In this document: piece by piece, positions 41,307 through 53,753 of the stretch
Position numbering within the stretch: position 1 is the first letter of the stretch
Layout of the letters: every line of letters starts with the position of its first letter
Source of the DNA: Calliopsis andreniformis
Taxonomy: Eukaryota; Arthropoda; Insecta; Hymenoptera; Andrenidae
Assembly: GCF_051401765.1 (NCBI RefSeq)
Contig: NW_027480504.1
Coordinates: 1,612,001 to 1,676,000 of the forward strand
Direction: 5' to 3'
DNA: 64,000 bases
The notes under the pieces: generated by a model
Database searches by the model: none
What the model saw: the letters and a program-made list of their open reading frames with translations, nothing else
Told to the model about the DNA's origin: nothing
Program-made: the position numbers and the translations under genes

Positions 41307-43976
41307 AGGCCTCATCCTCAATCCTCAATTCTCAATTCTCAATCCTCAATCCTCAATCCTCAATCTTCAATCATCAATAATTAATCTTCAATCCTCAATC
41401 CTCAATCCTCAATCCTCAATCCTCAATGTTCAATCCGCAATACCCAATCCTCAATCCTCAGTCCTCAGTCCTCAAACCTCAATCCTCAATATTCAATCAT
41501 CAATACTCAGTCTTCAATCCTCAATGCTCTATCCTCAATCCTCAATTCTCAATCCTCAATATTCAAGACACAACCCTCAGCCATCAATCCCCAATACTCA
41601 ACCATCAATCCTTAATTCTCAATTCTCAATAGAATATCCCGAATACTCATGGTTCAATACTCAATCCACAATATTCAATAATCAAATCTCAATCCTCAAT
41701 CTTCAACCATCAATACTCAATTTCAATCCTCAATCCTCAATTCTCAATCCTCAATACTCAATCCTCAATCGTCAAACCTCAATCCCCAATCCTCAATCTT
41801 CAATCCTCAACCTCAATCCTCAATCCTCAATCCTCAATCCTCAACCTTCAATCCTCAAAACTCAATCTTCAAACCTCAATCCTCAATCCTCAATCCTCAA
41901 TCCTCAATCCTCAATCCTCAATCCTCAATGTTCAATCCGCAATACCCAATCCTCAATCATCAATCCTCAATCCTCAATCCTCAAACCTCAATTCTCAATA
42001 CTCAGTCCTCAGACCTCAAACCTCAATCCTCAATGATCAATCTCCAATCCTCAATCCTCAGTCCTCAAACCTCAATCCTCATTCTTCAATCCTCAATATC
42101 CTATCCTCAATCCTCAATCTTCAATTCTCAATACTCAACCCTCAATCCACAATTCTCAGGCATCAGTACTCAATCTTCAATACTCGATCCTCAATCCTCA
42201 ATCCTCAATCCTCAAACCTCAACCCTCAATCCTCATTCCTCAAACCTCAATCCTCAACCATCAGTTCTCATCCTCAATTCTCAATTCTCAATCCTCAATC
42301 CTCAATCCTCAATCTTCAATCCTCAATAATCAATCTCCAATCCTAGATCCTCAATCCCCAATCTTCAATCCTTAATCCTCAATCTTCAATCCTTAATTCC
42401 CAATCGTCAAGCTTCAATCCTCAATACTCAATCTTCAATCCTCAATCCTCAATCCTCAATCCTCAATCCTCATTCTTCAATCCTCAATACCCAATCCTCA
42501 TTCTTCAATATTCAATCCTCAATCCTCAATCCTCAGTCCTCAATCCACAGACCTCAAGTATCAATACTCAATCCTCAGACCTCGTCCTCAATACACAACC
42601 CTCAATCGTCAATCCTCAATCTTCATTCATCAATATTCAACCTTCAATCCTCAATCCACAATCCTCAATGTTCAATCCTCAATAGCCAATCCTCAATCTT
42701 CAATCCTCAATCCTCAATCCTCAATCCTCAATCCTCAATCCTCAATCCTCAATCCTCAATCCTCAGTCCTCAGTCCTCAAACCTCAATCCTCAATCCCCA
42801 ATCCTCAATCCTCAATCCTCAATCCTCAATCCTCAGTCATAAATCCTCAATCTTCAGTACTCAATCGTCAATCCTCAGTCCTCGATCCTCAATCCTCAAT
42901 TCTCGTACCTCAAACCTCAATCCTCAACCCTCAGGCCTCATCCTCAATTCTCAATTCTCAATTCTCTATCCTCAATACTAAATCCTCAATCTTCAATCCC
43001 CAATAATCAATCTCCAATCCTAGATCCTCAATCCCAAATCCTCAATGCTTAATCCTCAATCTTCAATCCTCAATCGCCAGTCCCCAATCTTGAATCCTCT
43101 ATGCTCAATCCTCAATCCTCAGCCTCAGTCCTCAATCCTCAATCCTCAATCCTCAATACTCAACCTTCAATCCTCAATACTCAATACTCAATCTTCAATC
43201 CTCAATCCTCAATCATCAATCCTCAATCTTCAATACTCAATCCTCAATCCTCAATCCTCAATACTCAACCATCAATACTCAATTCTCAATACTCAATGGA
43301 ATATCCTGTATTCTCAGGATTCAATACTGAAACCTCAATCCTCAACCCTCAGCCCTCATCCTCCATCCTCAATCCTCAATCCTCAATCCTGAAACTTCAA
43401 TCCTCAATATTCAATCTTCAATCCTCAATCCTCAATCCTCAATCATCAATCCTCAATCCTCAGTGATCAATACACAATCTTCAATACTCAATCCTCAATC
43501 CCCAATCCTCAATCCTCAGTCCTCAATCCTCAATCCTCAATCCTCAGTCCTCAATCCTCAATCCTCAATCCTCAAACCTCAATCCTCAACCGTCAGTCCT
43601 CGTCCTCAATCCTCAAACCTCAATCCTCAATCCTCAATATTCAATCATCAATACTCAACCTTCTATCCTCAATCCTCTATCCTCAATCCTCAGTCCTCGA
43701 TCCTCAATATTCAACACACAACCCTCAGCCATCGATAGTCAATACTCAACCATCAATCCTCAATTCTCAATACTCAATACTCAATCCTCAATCTTCAATC
43801 CTCAGTCCTCAATCCTCAATTCTCGATCTTCAATCCTCAATCCTCAGTCCTCAAACCTCAATCATCAACCGTCAGTCCTCGTCCTCAATCCTCAAACCTC
43901 AATCCTCAATCCTCAATATTCAATCATCAATACTCAATCTTCAATCCTCAATGCTCTATCCTCAATCCTCAATTCT
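41073..43976. repeat. Linker region related to the far left end
   Basis: After a junction at 41,062-41,073 the array first follows 22,285-22,620 (offset 18,787). It then enters about 2.5 kb with no near-identical long partner in the window. It shares the GTTCAATCCGCAATACCC marker with 890-930 and 1,980-2,010. It also matches 320-560 over 43,275-43,515 at offset 42,955 (TACTGAAACC at 370 and 43,325). Hexameric and C-rich variants such as CTCAGCCTCAG near 43,110 are locally frequent. No gene is seen. Confidence 0.7.
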
Positions 43977-46900
43977 CAATCCTCAATCCTCAGACCTCAA
44001 ACATCAATACTCAACCCTCAGTCCTCGTCCTCAATCCACAAGCCTCAATCCTCAATCCTCAATCATGAATCATCAATATTCAATCTTCAGTCCTCAATCC
44101 TCGATCCTCAATCCTCAATCCTCAATCCTCAATGATCAGTCCGCAATACCCAATCCTCAATCTTCAATACTCAATCCTCAATCCTCAATCCTCAATCCTC
44201 AATGCTCAATCCTCAATTCTCAGTCCTCAAACCTCAATTCTGAATCCACAATCCTGAATCCTCAATCTTCAGACCTCAGTCCTCAACAATCAGTCGTCAA
44301 TTCTCAATCCTCAATCGAATATCATCAATTCACACCTTTCAATACTCAATACTCAATCTGCAATCTTAAAATCTCTATCCACAAACTTCAATTCTCATCA
44401 CTCTACCCTCAACACTCAGTCCCCCATCCTCAATCATCAATCCTCAATCCTCAATCCTCAATTCTCAATCCTCAATCCACAGTCCTCAGACCTCAAACCT
44501 CAATCCTCAATAATCAATCTCCAATCCTAGATCCTCAATCCTCAATCCTCAATCCCCAATCTTCAATCCTCAATAATTAATCTCCAATCCCAGGTCCTCA
44601 ATCCGCAATCCTCAATCCTCAATCCTCAATCCTCATTCTTCAATCCTCAATACCCAATCATCAATCTTCAATCCTCAATCATCAGTCCTCAATTCTCAAT
44701 CCTCAACCCTCAGTCCTCAGTCGTCAACCCTCAATCCCCGACCCTCAGCCCTCATCCTCAATCCTCAGTCCTCAATCCTCAATCCTCAATCCTCAGTCCT
44801 CAATCCTCAATCCTCAAACTTCAATCCTCAATACTCAGTCTTGAATCCTCAATCCTGAGTGCTTAAACCTCAACTCTGAATCCTTAGTACTCAAACTTCA
44901 ATCCTCAATCCTCAGTCCTCAGTACTCAGCCATCAATCCTCAGCTGCTCAATACTCAATAGAATATCCTGAATTCTCAGGATTCAACACACTAACCTCAA
45001 CCCTCAACCCTCAGCCCTCATACTCCATCCTCAATCCTCAATCCTCAACCCTCAACCTTCAATCCTCAATACTCAATCTTCAATCCTCGATCCTCAATCC
45101 TCAATCCTCAATACTCAGTCCTCAATCCTCAGGCATCAGTACTCAATCTTCAATACACAATCCTCAATCCTCAATCCTCAATCCTCAATCCTCAACCCTC
45201 AATCCTGATTCCTCAAACCTCAATCCTCAAGCCTCAGTCCTCATACTCAATTCTCAATTGTCAATACTCAATCCTCAATCCTCAATCTTCAATTCTCAAT
45301 AATCAATCTCCAATCCTCGATCCTCAAACCCCAATCTTCAATCCTTAATCCTCAATCTTCAATCCTCAATCCCCAGTCCTCAATCTTCAATCTTCAATGC
45401 TCAATCCTCAATCCTCACTCCTCAGTCCTCAATCCTCAATCCTCAATCCTCAATATTCAATCATCAATACTCAATCTTCAATCCTCAATACTCTATCCTC
45501 AATCCTCAATCCTCGATCCTCAATATTCAACACACAACCCTCAGCCATCAATCCTCAATACTCAACCATCAATCCTCAATCCTCAATACTCAATAGAATA
45601 TCCTGAATTCTCATGGTTCAATACTCAATCCACAATATTCAATAATCAAATCTCAATCCTCAATCTTCATTCCTCAATCCTCAATCCTCAGACCTCAAAC
45701 ATCAATATTCAACCCTCAGTTATCGTCCTCAATCCACAACAATCAATCCTCGAGCCTCAATCTTCAATCATCAATATTCAATCTTCAATCCTCAATCCTC
45801 AATCCTCAATCCTCAATCCTCACTCCTCTATCTTCAATCCTCAATCCTCAATCCTCAATCCTCAATCCTCAATCTTCAATCCTCAATTCCCAGTCCTCAA
45901 TCTTCAACCTTCAATGCTCAATCCTCGATCCTCAATCCTCAGTCCTCAATCCTCAATCCTCAATCCTCAAACCTCAATCCTCAACCGTCAGTCCTCATCC
46001 TCCATCCTCAATCCTCGATCCTCAATCCTCAATCTTCAATCCCCAATACTCAATCTTCAATCCTCAATCCTCAATCCTCAATCCTCAATCCTCAATCCTC
46101 AGGCATCAACACTCAATCTTCAATACTCAATCCTCAATCCTCAATCCTCAATCCTCAATCCTCAATCCTCAATCCTCAATCCTCAATCCTCAACCCTCAG
46201 TCCTCAAACCTCAATGCTCAATCGTCAATCCTCAATCCTGAATATTCAATCCTCAATATTCAATCTTCAATCCTCAATCCTCAATCCTCAATCCTCAATC
46301 CTCAGTCCTCAGTGATCAATACTCAATCTTCAATATTGAATCCTCAATCCTCAATCCTCAATCCTCAATCCTCAATCGTCAATCCTCAATCCTCATTTCT
46401 CAAACCTCAATCCTCAACCCTCAGTCCTCATCCTCTATTCTCAATTCTCAATCCTCAATCCTCAATTCTCAATCTTCAATCCTCAATAATCAATCTCCAA
46501 ACCTAGATCCTCAATACCCAATCTTCAATCCTTAATCCTCAATCTTTAATCCTTAATTCTGAATCGTCAATCTTCAATCCTCAATACTCAGTCTTCAATC
46601 CTCAATCTTCAATCCTCAATCCTCAATCCTCAATCCTCAATCCTCAATCCTCAATCCTCAATATTCTATCATCAATACTCAATCTTCAACCCTCAATCTT
46701 CAATCGTCAATACTCAATCTTCAATCCTCAATCCACAATCCTCAATCCTCAATTCTCAATTCTCAATCCTCAATCCTCAATCCTCAACCTTCAATCCTCA
46801 ATAATCAATCTCCAATCCTAGATCCTCAATCCCCAATCTTCAATCCTTAATCCTCAATCCTCAATCCTCAGTCCTCAATCCTCAATATTCAATCCTCAAT

Positions 46901-48717
46901 CCTCGATCCTCAATCCTCAATTCTCAATCACCAATCCTCAATCCCCAATCCTCAATCCTCAATCCTCAGTCATAAATCCTCAATCTTCAGTACTCAATCG
47001 TCAATCCTCAGTCCTCGATCCTCAATCCTCAATTCTCGTACCTCAAACCTCAATCCTCAACCCTCAGGCCTCATCCTCAATTCTCAATTCTCAATTCTCA
47101 ATCCTCAATCCTCAATCCTCAATCTTCAATCATCAATAATTAATCTTCAATCCTCAATCATCAATCCTCAATCCTCAATCCTCAATCCTCAATCCTCAAT
47201 CCTCAATCCTCAATCCTCAATCCTCAGTCATAAATCCTCAATCTTCAATACTCAATCGTGAATCCTCAGACCTCAATCCTCAATCCTCAATCCTCAATCC
47301 TCAATCCTCATTCTTCAATCCTCAATACCCAATCCTCAATCTTCAATCCTCAATCATCAATCCTCAATTCTCAATCTTCAATCCTCAGTCCTCAGTCGTC
47401 AAACCTCAATCCCCGACACTCAGCCCTCATCCTCGATCCTCAGGCCTCAATCCTCAATCCTCAAACCTCAATCCTCTACCGTTAGTCCTCGTCCTCAATC
47501 CTCAAACCTCAATCCTCAATCCTCAATATTCAATCATCAATACTCAATCTTCTATCTTCAATCCTCAATCCTCAATCCTCAATCCTCAATCCTCAATATT
47601 CAGCACACAACCCTCAGCCAACAATCCTCAATACTCAACCATCAATCCTCAATTCTCAATACTCAATAGAATATCCTGAATTCGCATGGTTCAATACACA
47701 ATCCACAATATTCAATAATCAAATCTCAATCCTCAATCTTCGATCCTCAATACTCAATTTCAATCCTCAATTCTCAATCCTCAATCCTCAGTCCTCAGAC
47801 GTCAAACCTTAATCCCCGACCCTCACACCTCATCCACAACCCTCAGTCCTCAATCCTCAGTCCTCAGACCTCAAACCTCAATCCTCAAACCTCAGACATG
47901 ATCCTCAATCCTCAATCCTCAATCCTCAGTCCTCAGTCCTCAATCCTCAATATTCAATCCTCAATACTCAGTCTTGAATCCTCAATACTGAGTGCTTAAA
48001 CCTCAACTCTGAATCCTCAGTACTCAAACTTGAATCTTCAATCCTCAGTCCTCAGTACTCAATCATCAGTCCTCAACTGCTCAATACTCAATAGAATATC
48101 CTGAATTCTCAGGATTCAACACGCAAACCTCAACCCTCAACCCTCAGCCCTCATCCTCCATCCTCAATCCTCAATCCTCAATCCTCAATCCTCAATCCTC
48201 ATTTCTCAAACCTCAATCCTCAACCCTCAGTCCTCATCCTCTATTCTCAATTCTCAATCCTCAATACTCAATTCTCAATCTTCAGTCCTCAATAATCAAT
48301 ATCCAAACCTAGATCCTCAATCCCCAATCTTCAATCCTTAATCCTCAATCTTTAATCCTTAATTCTGAATCGTCAATCTTCAATCCTCAATACTCAGTCT
48401 TCAATCCTCAATCTTCAATCCTCAATCCTCAATCCTCAATCCTCAATCCTCAATCCTCAATCCTCAATATTCTATCATCAATACTCAATCCTCAACCCTC
48501 AATCTTCAATCCTCAATACTCAATCCTCAATCCTCAATTCTCAATACTCAATCCTCAATCCTCAATCCTCAACCTTCAATCCTCAATAATCAATCTCCAA
48601 TCCTAGATCCTCAATCCCCAATCTTCAATCCTTAATCCTCAATCCTCAATCCTCAGTCCTCAATCCTCAATATTCAATCCTCAATCCTCGATCCTCAATC
48701 CTCAATCCTCAATCACC
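43977..48717. repeat. Segmental block D, near-identical copy of 19,430-24,171
   Basis: This is the right-hand partner of block C. It starts abruptly near a CAGACCTCAAACATC marker at 43,991 (partner 19,444). Its last 548 bp (48,169-48,717) also match 9,100-9,650, because C and A already shared that stretch. D therefore passes into block B through a region of shared homology with no abrupt break. Confidence 0.87.
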
Positions 48718-51700
48718 AATCCTCAATCCCCAATCCTCAATCCTCAATCCTCAATCCTCAGTCATAAATCCTCAATCTTCAGTACTCAATCGTCATTCCT
48801 CAGTCCTCGATCCTCAATCCTCAATTCTCGTACCTCAAACCTCAATCCTCAACCCTCAGGCCTCATCCTCAATTCTCAATTCTCAATTCTCAATCCTCAA
48901 TCCTCAATCCCCAATCTTCAATCCCCAATAATCAATCACCAATCCTAGATCCTCAATCCTCAATCCTCAATCCCCAGTCTTCAATCCTCAATAATTAATC
49001 TCCAATCCCAGGTCCTCAATCCACAATCCTCAATCCTCAATCCTCAATCCTCATTCTTCAATCCTCAATACCCAATCATCAATCTTCAATCCTCAATCAT
49101 CAGTCCTCAATTCTCAATCCTCAACCCTCAGTCCTCAGTCGTCAAACCTCAATCCCCGACCCTCAGCCCTCATCCTCAATCCTCAGTCCTCAATCCTCAA
49201 TCCTCAAACCTCAATCCTCTACCGTCAGTCCTCGTCCTCAATCCTCAAACCTCAATCCTCAATCCTCAATATTCAATCATCAATACTCAATCCTCAATCC
49301 TCAATCCTCAACCTTCAATCCTCAATAATCAATCTCCAATCCTAGATCCTCAATCCCCAATCTTCAATCCTTAATCCTCAATCCGAAACCCTCAGTCCTC
49401 AATCCTCAATATTCAATCCTCAATCCTCGATCCTCAATCCTCAATCCTCAATCACCAATCCTCAATCCCCAATCCTCAATCCTCAATCCTCAATCCTCAG
49501 TCATAAATCCTCAATCTTCAGTACTCAATCGTCAATCCTCAGTCCTCGATCCTCAATCCTCAATTCTCGTACCTCAAACCTCAATCCTCAACCCTCAGGC
49601 CTCATCCTCAGTTCTCAATTCTCAATTCTCAATCCTCAATCCTCAATCCCCAATCTTCAATCCCCAATAATCAATCTCCAATCCTAGATCCTCAATCCTC
49701 AATCCTCAATCCCCAATCTTCAATCCTCAATAATTAATCTCCAATCCCAGGTCCTCAATCCGCAATCCTCAATCCTCAATCCTCAATCCTCATTCTTCAA
49801 TCCTCAATACCCAATCATCAATCTTCAATCCTCAATCATCAGTCCTCAATTCTCAATCCTCAACCCTCAGTCCTCAGTCGTCAAACCTCAATCCCCGACC
49901 CTCAGCCCTCATCCTCAATCCTCAGTCCTCAATCCTCAATCCTCAAACCTCAATCCTCTACCGTCAGTCCTCGTCCTCAATCCTCAAACCTCAATCCTCA
50001 ATCCTCAATATTCAATCATCAATACTCAATCTTCAATCCTCAATCCTCAATCCTCTATCCTCAATCCTCAATCCTCAATATTCAACACTCAATCTTCAAT
50101 ACTCAATCCTCAATCCTCAATCCTCAATCCTCAACCCTCAAACCTCATTCCTCAAACCTCTATCCTCAACCCTCAGTTCTCATCCTGAATTCTCAATTCT
50201 CAATCCTCAATCCTCAATCCTCAATCTTCAATCCTCAATAATCAATCTCCGATCCTAGATCCTCAATCCACAATCTTCAATCCTTAATCCTCAATCTTCA
50301 ATCCTCAATCCCCAGTCATCAATCTTCAATCCTCAATGCTCAATCCTCAATCCTCAATCCTCAGTTCTCAACCCTCAATCCTCAATCCTCAAACCTCAAT
50401 CCCCAACCGTCAGTCCTCGTCCTCAATCCTCAAACCTCAATCCTCAATCCTCAATATTCAATCATCAATACTCAATCTTCAATCCTCAATCCTCTATCCT
50501 CAATCCTCAATCCTCGATCCTCAATATTCAACACACAACCCTCAGCCATCAATCCTCAATACTCAACCATCAATCCTCAATCCTCAATACTCAATAGAAT
50601 ATCCTGAATTCTCATGGTTCAATACTCAATCCACAATATTCAATAATCAAATCTCAATCCTCAATCTTCAATCCTCAATCCTCAATCCTCAGACCTCAAA
50701 CATCAATATTCAACCCTCAGTTATCGTCCTCAATCCACAACCATCAATCCTCAATCCTCAATCTTCAATCATCAATATTCAATCTTCAATCCTCAATCCT
50801 CAATCCTCAATCCTCAATCCTCACTCCTCAATCTTCAATCCTCAATCCTCAATCCTCAATCCTCAATCCTCAATTTTCAATCTTCAATCCCCAGTCCTCA
50901 ATCTTCAATCTTCAATGCTCAATCCTCAATCCTCAATCCTCAGTCCTCAATCCTCAATCCTCAATCCTCAGACCTCAAACATCTATATTCAACCCTCAGT
51001 TCTCGTCCTCAATCCACAACCCTCAACACTCAATCCTCAATCCTCAATCCCCAATCCTCAATCTTCAATCGTCAATCCTCAATCCTCAATCCTCAATCCT
51101 CAATCCTCAATCCTCAATCCTCAATCCTCAATCCTCAATCCTCACTCCTCAATCTTCAATCCTCAATCCTCACTCCTCAATCTTCAATCCTCAATCCTCA
51201 ATCCTCAATCCTCAATCCTCAATTTTCAATCTTCAATCCCCAGTCCTCAATCTTCAATCCTCAATCCTCAATCTTCAATCCTCAATAATCAATCTCCAAC
51301 CCTAGATCCTCAATCCCCAATCTTCAATCCTTAAACCTCAATCTTCAATCCTCAATCCCCAATCCTCAATTCTCAATCCTCAATCCTCAGTCCTCAGACC
51401 TCAAAACTCAATCCTCAATAATCAATCTCCAATCCTATATGCTCAATCCTCAATCCTCAATACCCAATATTCAATCCTCAATAATCAATCTCCAATCCTA
51501 GGTCCTCAATCCGCAATCCTCAATCCTCGATCCTCAATCCTCATTCTTCAATCCTCAATACCCAATCCTCAGTCTTCAATCCTCAATCCTCAATCCTCAA
51601 TTCTCAATCCTAAATCCTCAGTCCTCAGACCTCAAACCTCAATCCTCAATAGTCAATCTCCAACCCTCAATCCTCAGTCCTCAAACATCAATCCTGAATC

Positions 51701-53753
51701 CTCAATCCTGAATCCTCAATCTTCAGCCCTCAGTCCTCAACAATCAGTTGTCAATCCTCAATCCTCAATGGAATATCGTCAATTCACAGATTTCAATACT
51801 CAAAACTCAATCTGCAGTCTTCAAGTCTCTATCCTCAAACATCAATTCTCATCACTCAACCCTCAACACTCAGTCCCTAATCCTCAATCTTCAATCCTCA
51901 ATCCTCAATCCTCAATTCTCAATCCTCAATCCTCAGTCCTCAGACCTCAAACCTCAATCCTGAACTCTCAGCCCTCATCCTCAATCCTCAATCCTCAATC
52001 CTCAATCCTCAATCCTCAGTCTTCAATCCTCAATCCTCAATCCTCAATCCTCAATTCTCAATCTTCAATCCTCAATAATCAATCTCCAATCATAGATCCC
52101 CAATCCCCAATCTTCAATCCTTAATCCACAATCCTCAATCCTCAATCCTCAATCCTCAATCCTCGTTCCTCAAACCTCAATGCTCAACCCTCAGTCCTCA
52201 TCCTCAATTCTCAATTCTCAATCCTCAATCCTCAATCCTCAATCTTCAATCCTCAATAATCAATCTCCAATCCTAGATCCTCAATATTCAACCATCAATA
52301 CTCAATCTTCCATCCTCAATCTTCAATCCTCAATACTCAATCTTCAATCCTCAATCTTCAATCCTCAATAATCAATCTCCGATCCTAGATCCTCAATCCA
52401 CAATCTTCAATCCTTAATCCTCAATCTTCAATCCTCAATCCCCAGTCATCAATCTTCAATCCTCAATGCTCAATCCTCAATCCTCAATCCTCAGTTCTCA
52501 ACCCTCAATCCTCAATCCTCAAACCTCAATCCCCAACCGTCAGTCCTCGTCCTCAATCCTCAAACCTCAAACCTCAATCCTCAATCCTCAATATTCAATC
52601 ATCAATACTCAATCTTCAATCCTCAATCCTCTATCCTCAATCCTCAATCCTCGATCCTCAATATTCAACACACAACCCTCAGCCATCAATCCTCAATACT
52701 CAACCATCGATCCTCAATCCTCAATACTCAATAGAATATCCTGAATTCTCATGGTTCAATACTCAATCCACAATATTCAATAATCAAATCTCAATCCTCA
52801 ATCTTCAATCCTCAATCCTCAATCCTCAGACCTCAAACATCAATATTCAACCCTCAGTTATCGTCCTCAATCCACAACCATCAATCCTCAATCCTCAATC
52901 TTCAATCATCAATATTCAATCTTCAATCCTCAATCCTCAATCCTCAATCCTCAATCCTCACTCCTCAATCGTCAATCCTCAATCCTCAATCCTCAATCCT
53001 CAACCCTCAATCTTCAATCTTCAATCCCCAGTCCTCAATCTTCAATCTTCAATGCTCAATCCTCAATCCTCAATCCTCAGTCCTCAATCCTCAATCCTCT
53101 ATCCTCAAACCTCAATCCTCAACCGTCAGTCCTCATCCTCCATCCTCAATCCTCAATCCTCAATCCTCAATCTTCAATCCCCAATACTCAATCTTTAATC
53201 CTCAATCCTCAATCCTCAATCCTCAATCCTCAATCCTCAGGCATCAACACTCAATCTTCAATACTCAATCCTCAGTCCTCAATCCTCAATCCTCAATCCT
53301 CAATCCTCAATCCTCAATCCTCAATCCTCAACCCTCAGTCCTCATCCTCCATCCTCAATCCTCAATCCTCAATCCTCAATCTTCAACCCCAATACTCAAT
53401 CTTCAATCCTCAATCCTCAACCCTCAATCCTCAATACTCAGGCATCAACACTCAATCTTCAATGTTCAATCCTCAATCCTCAATCCTCAATCCTCAATCC
53501 TCAATCCTCAATCCTCAACCCTCAGTCCTCAAACCTCAATGCTCAATCGTCAATCCTCAATCCTGAATATTCAATCCTCAATATTCAATCTTCAATCCTC
53601 AATCCTCAATCCTCAATCCTCAATCCTCAGTCCTCAGTGATCAATACTCAATCTTCAATATTGAATCCTCAATCCTCAATCCTCAATCCTCAATCCTCAA
53701 TCCTCAATCCTCAATCCTCATTTCTCAAACCTCAATCCTCAACCCTCAGTCCT
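48169..53753. repeat. Segmental block B, near-identical copy of 9,100-14,677
   Basis: This is the right-hand partner of block A. Differences from A include C versus A near 49,223, C versus T near 49,384, G versus C near 50,187 and G versus C near 52,180. There is also an extra heptamer ACCTCAA near 52,565, and a T in CTTTAATCC near 53,194 that is shared with the 28.5, 33.8 and 56.5 kb copies. The last difference ties B to the 28-34 kb family, which points to exchange among family members and not simple descent from A. Confidence 0.86.
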
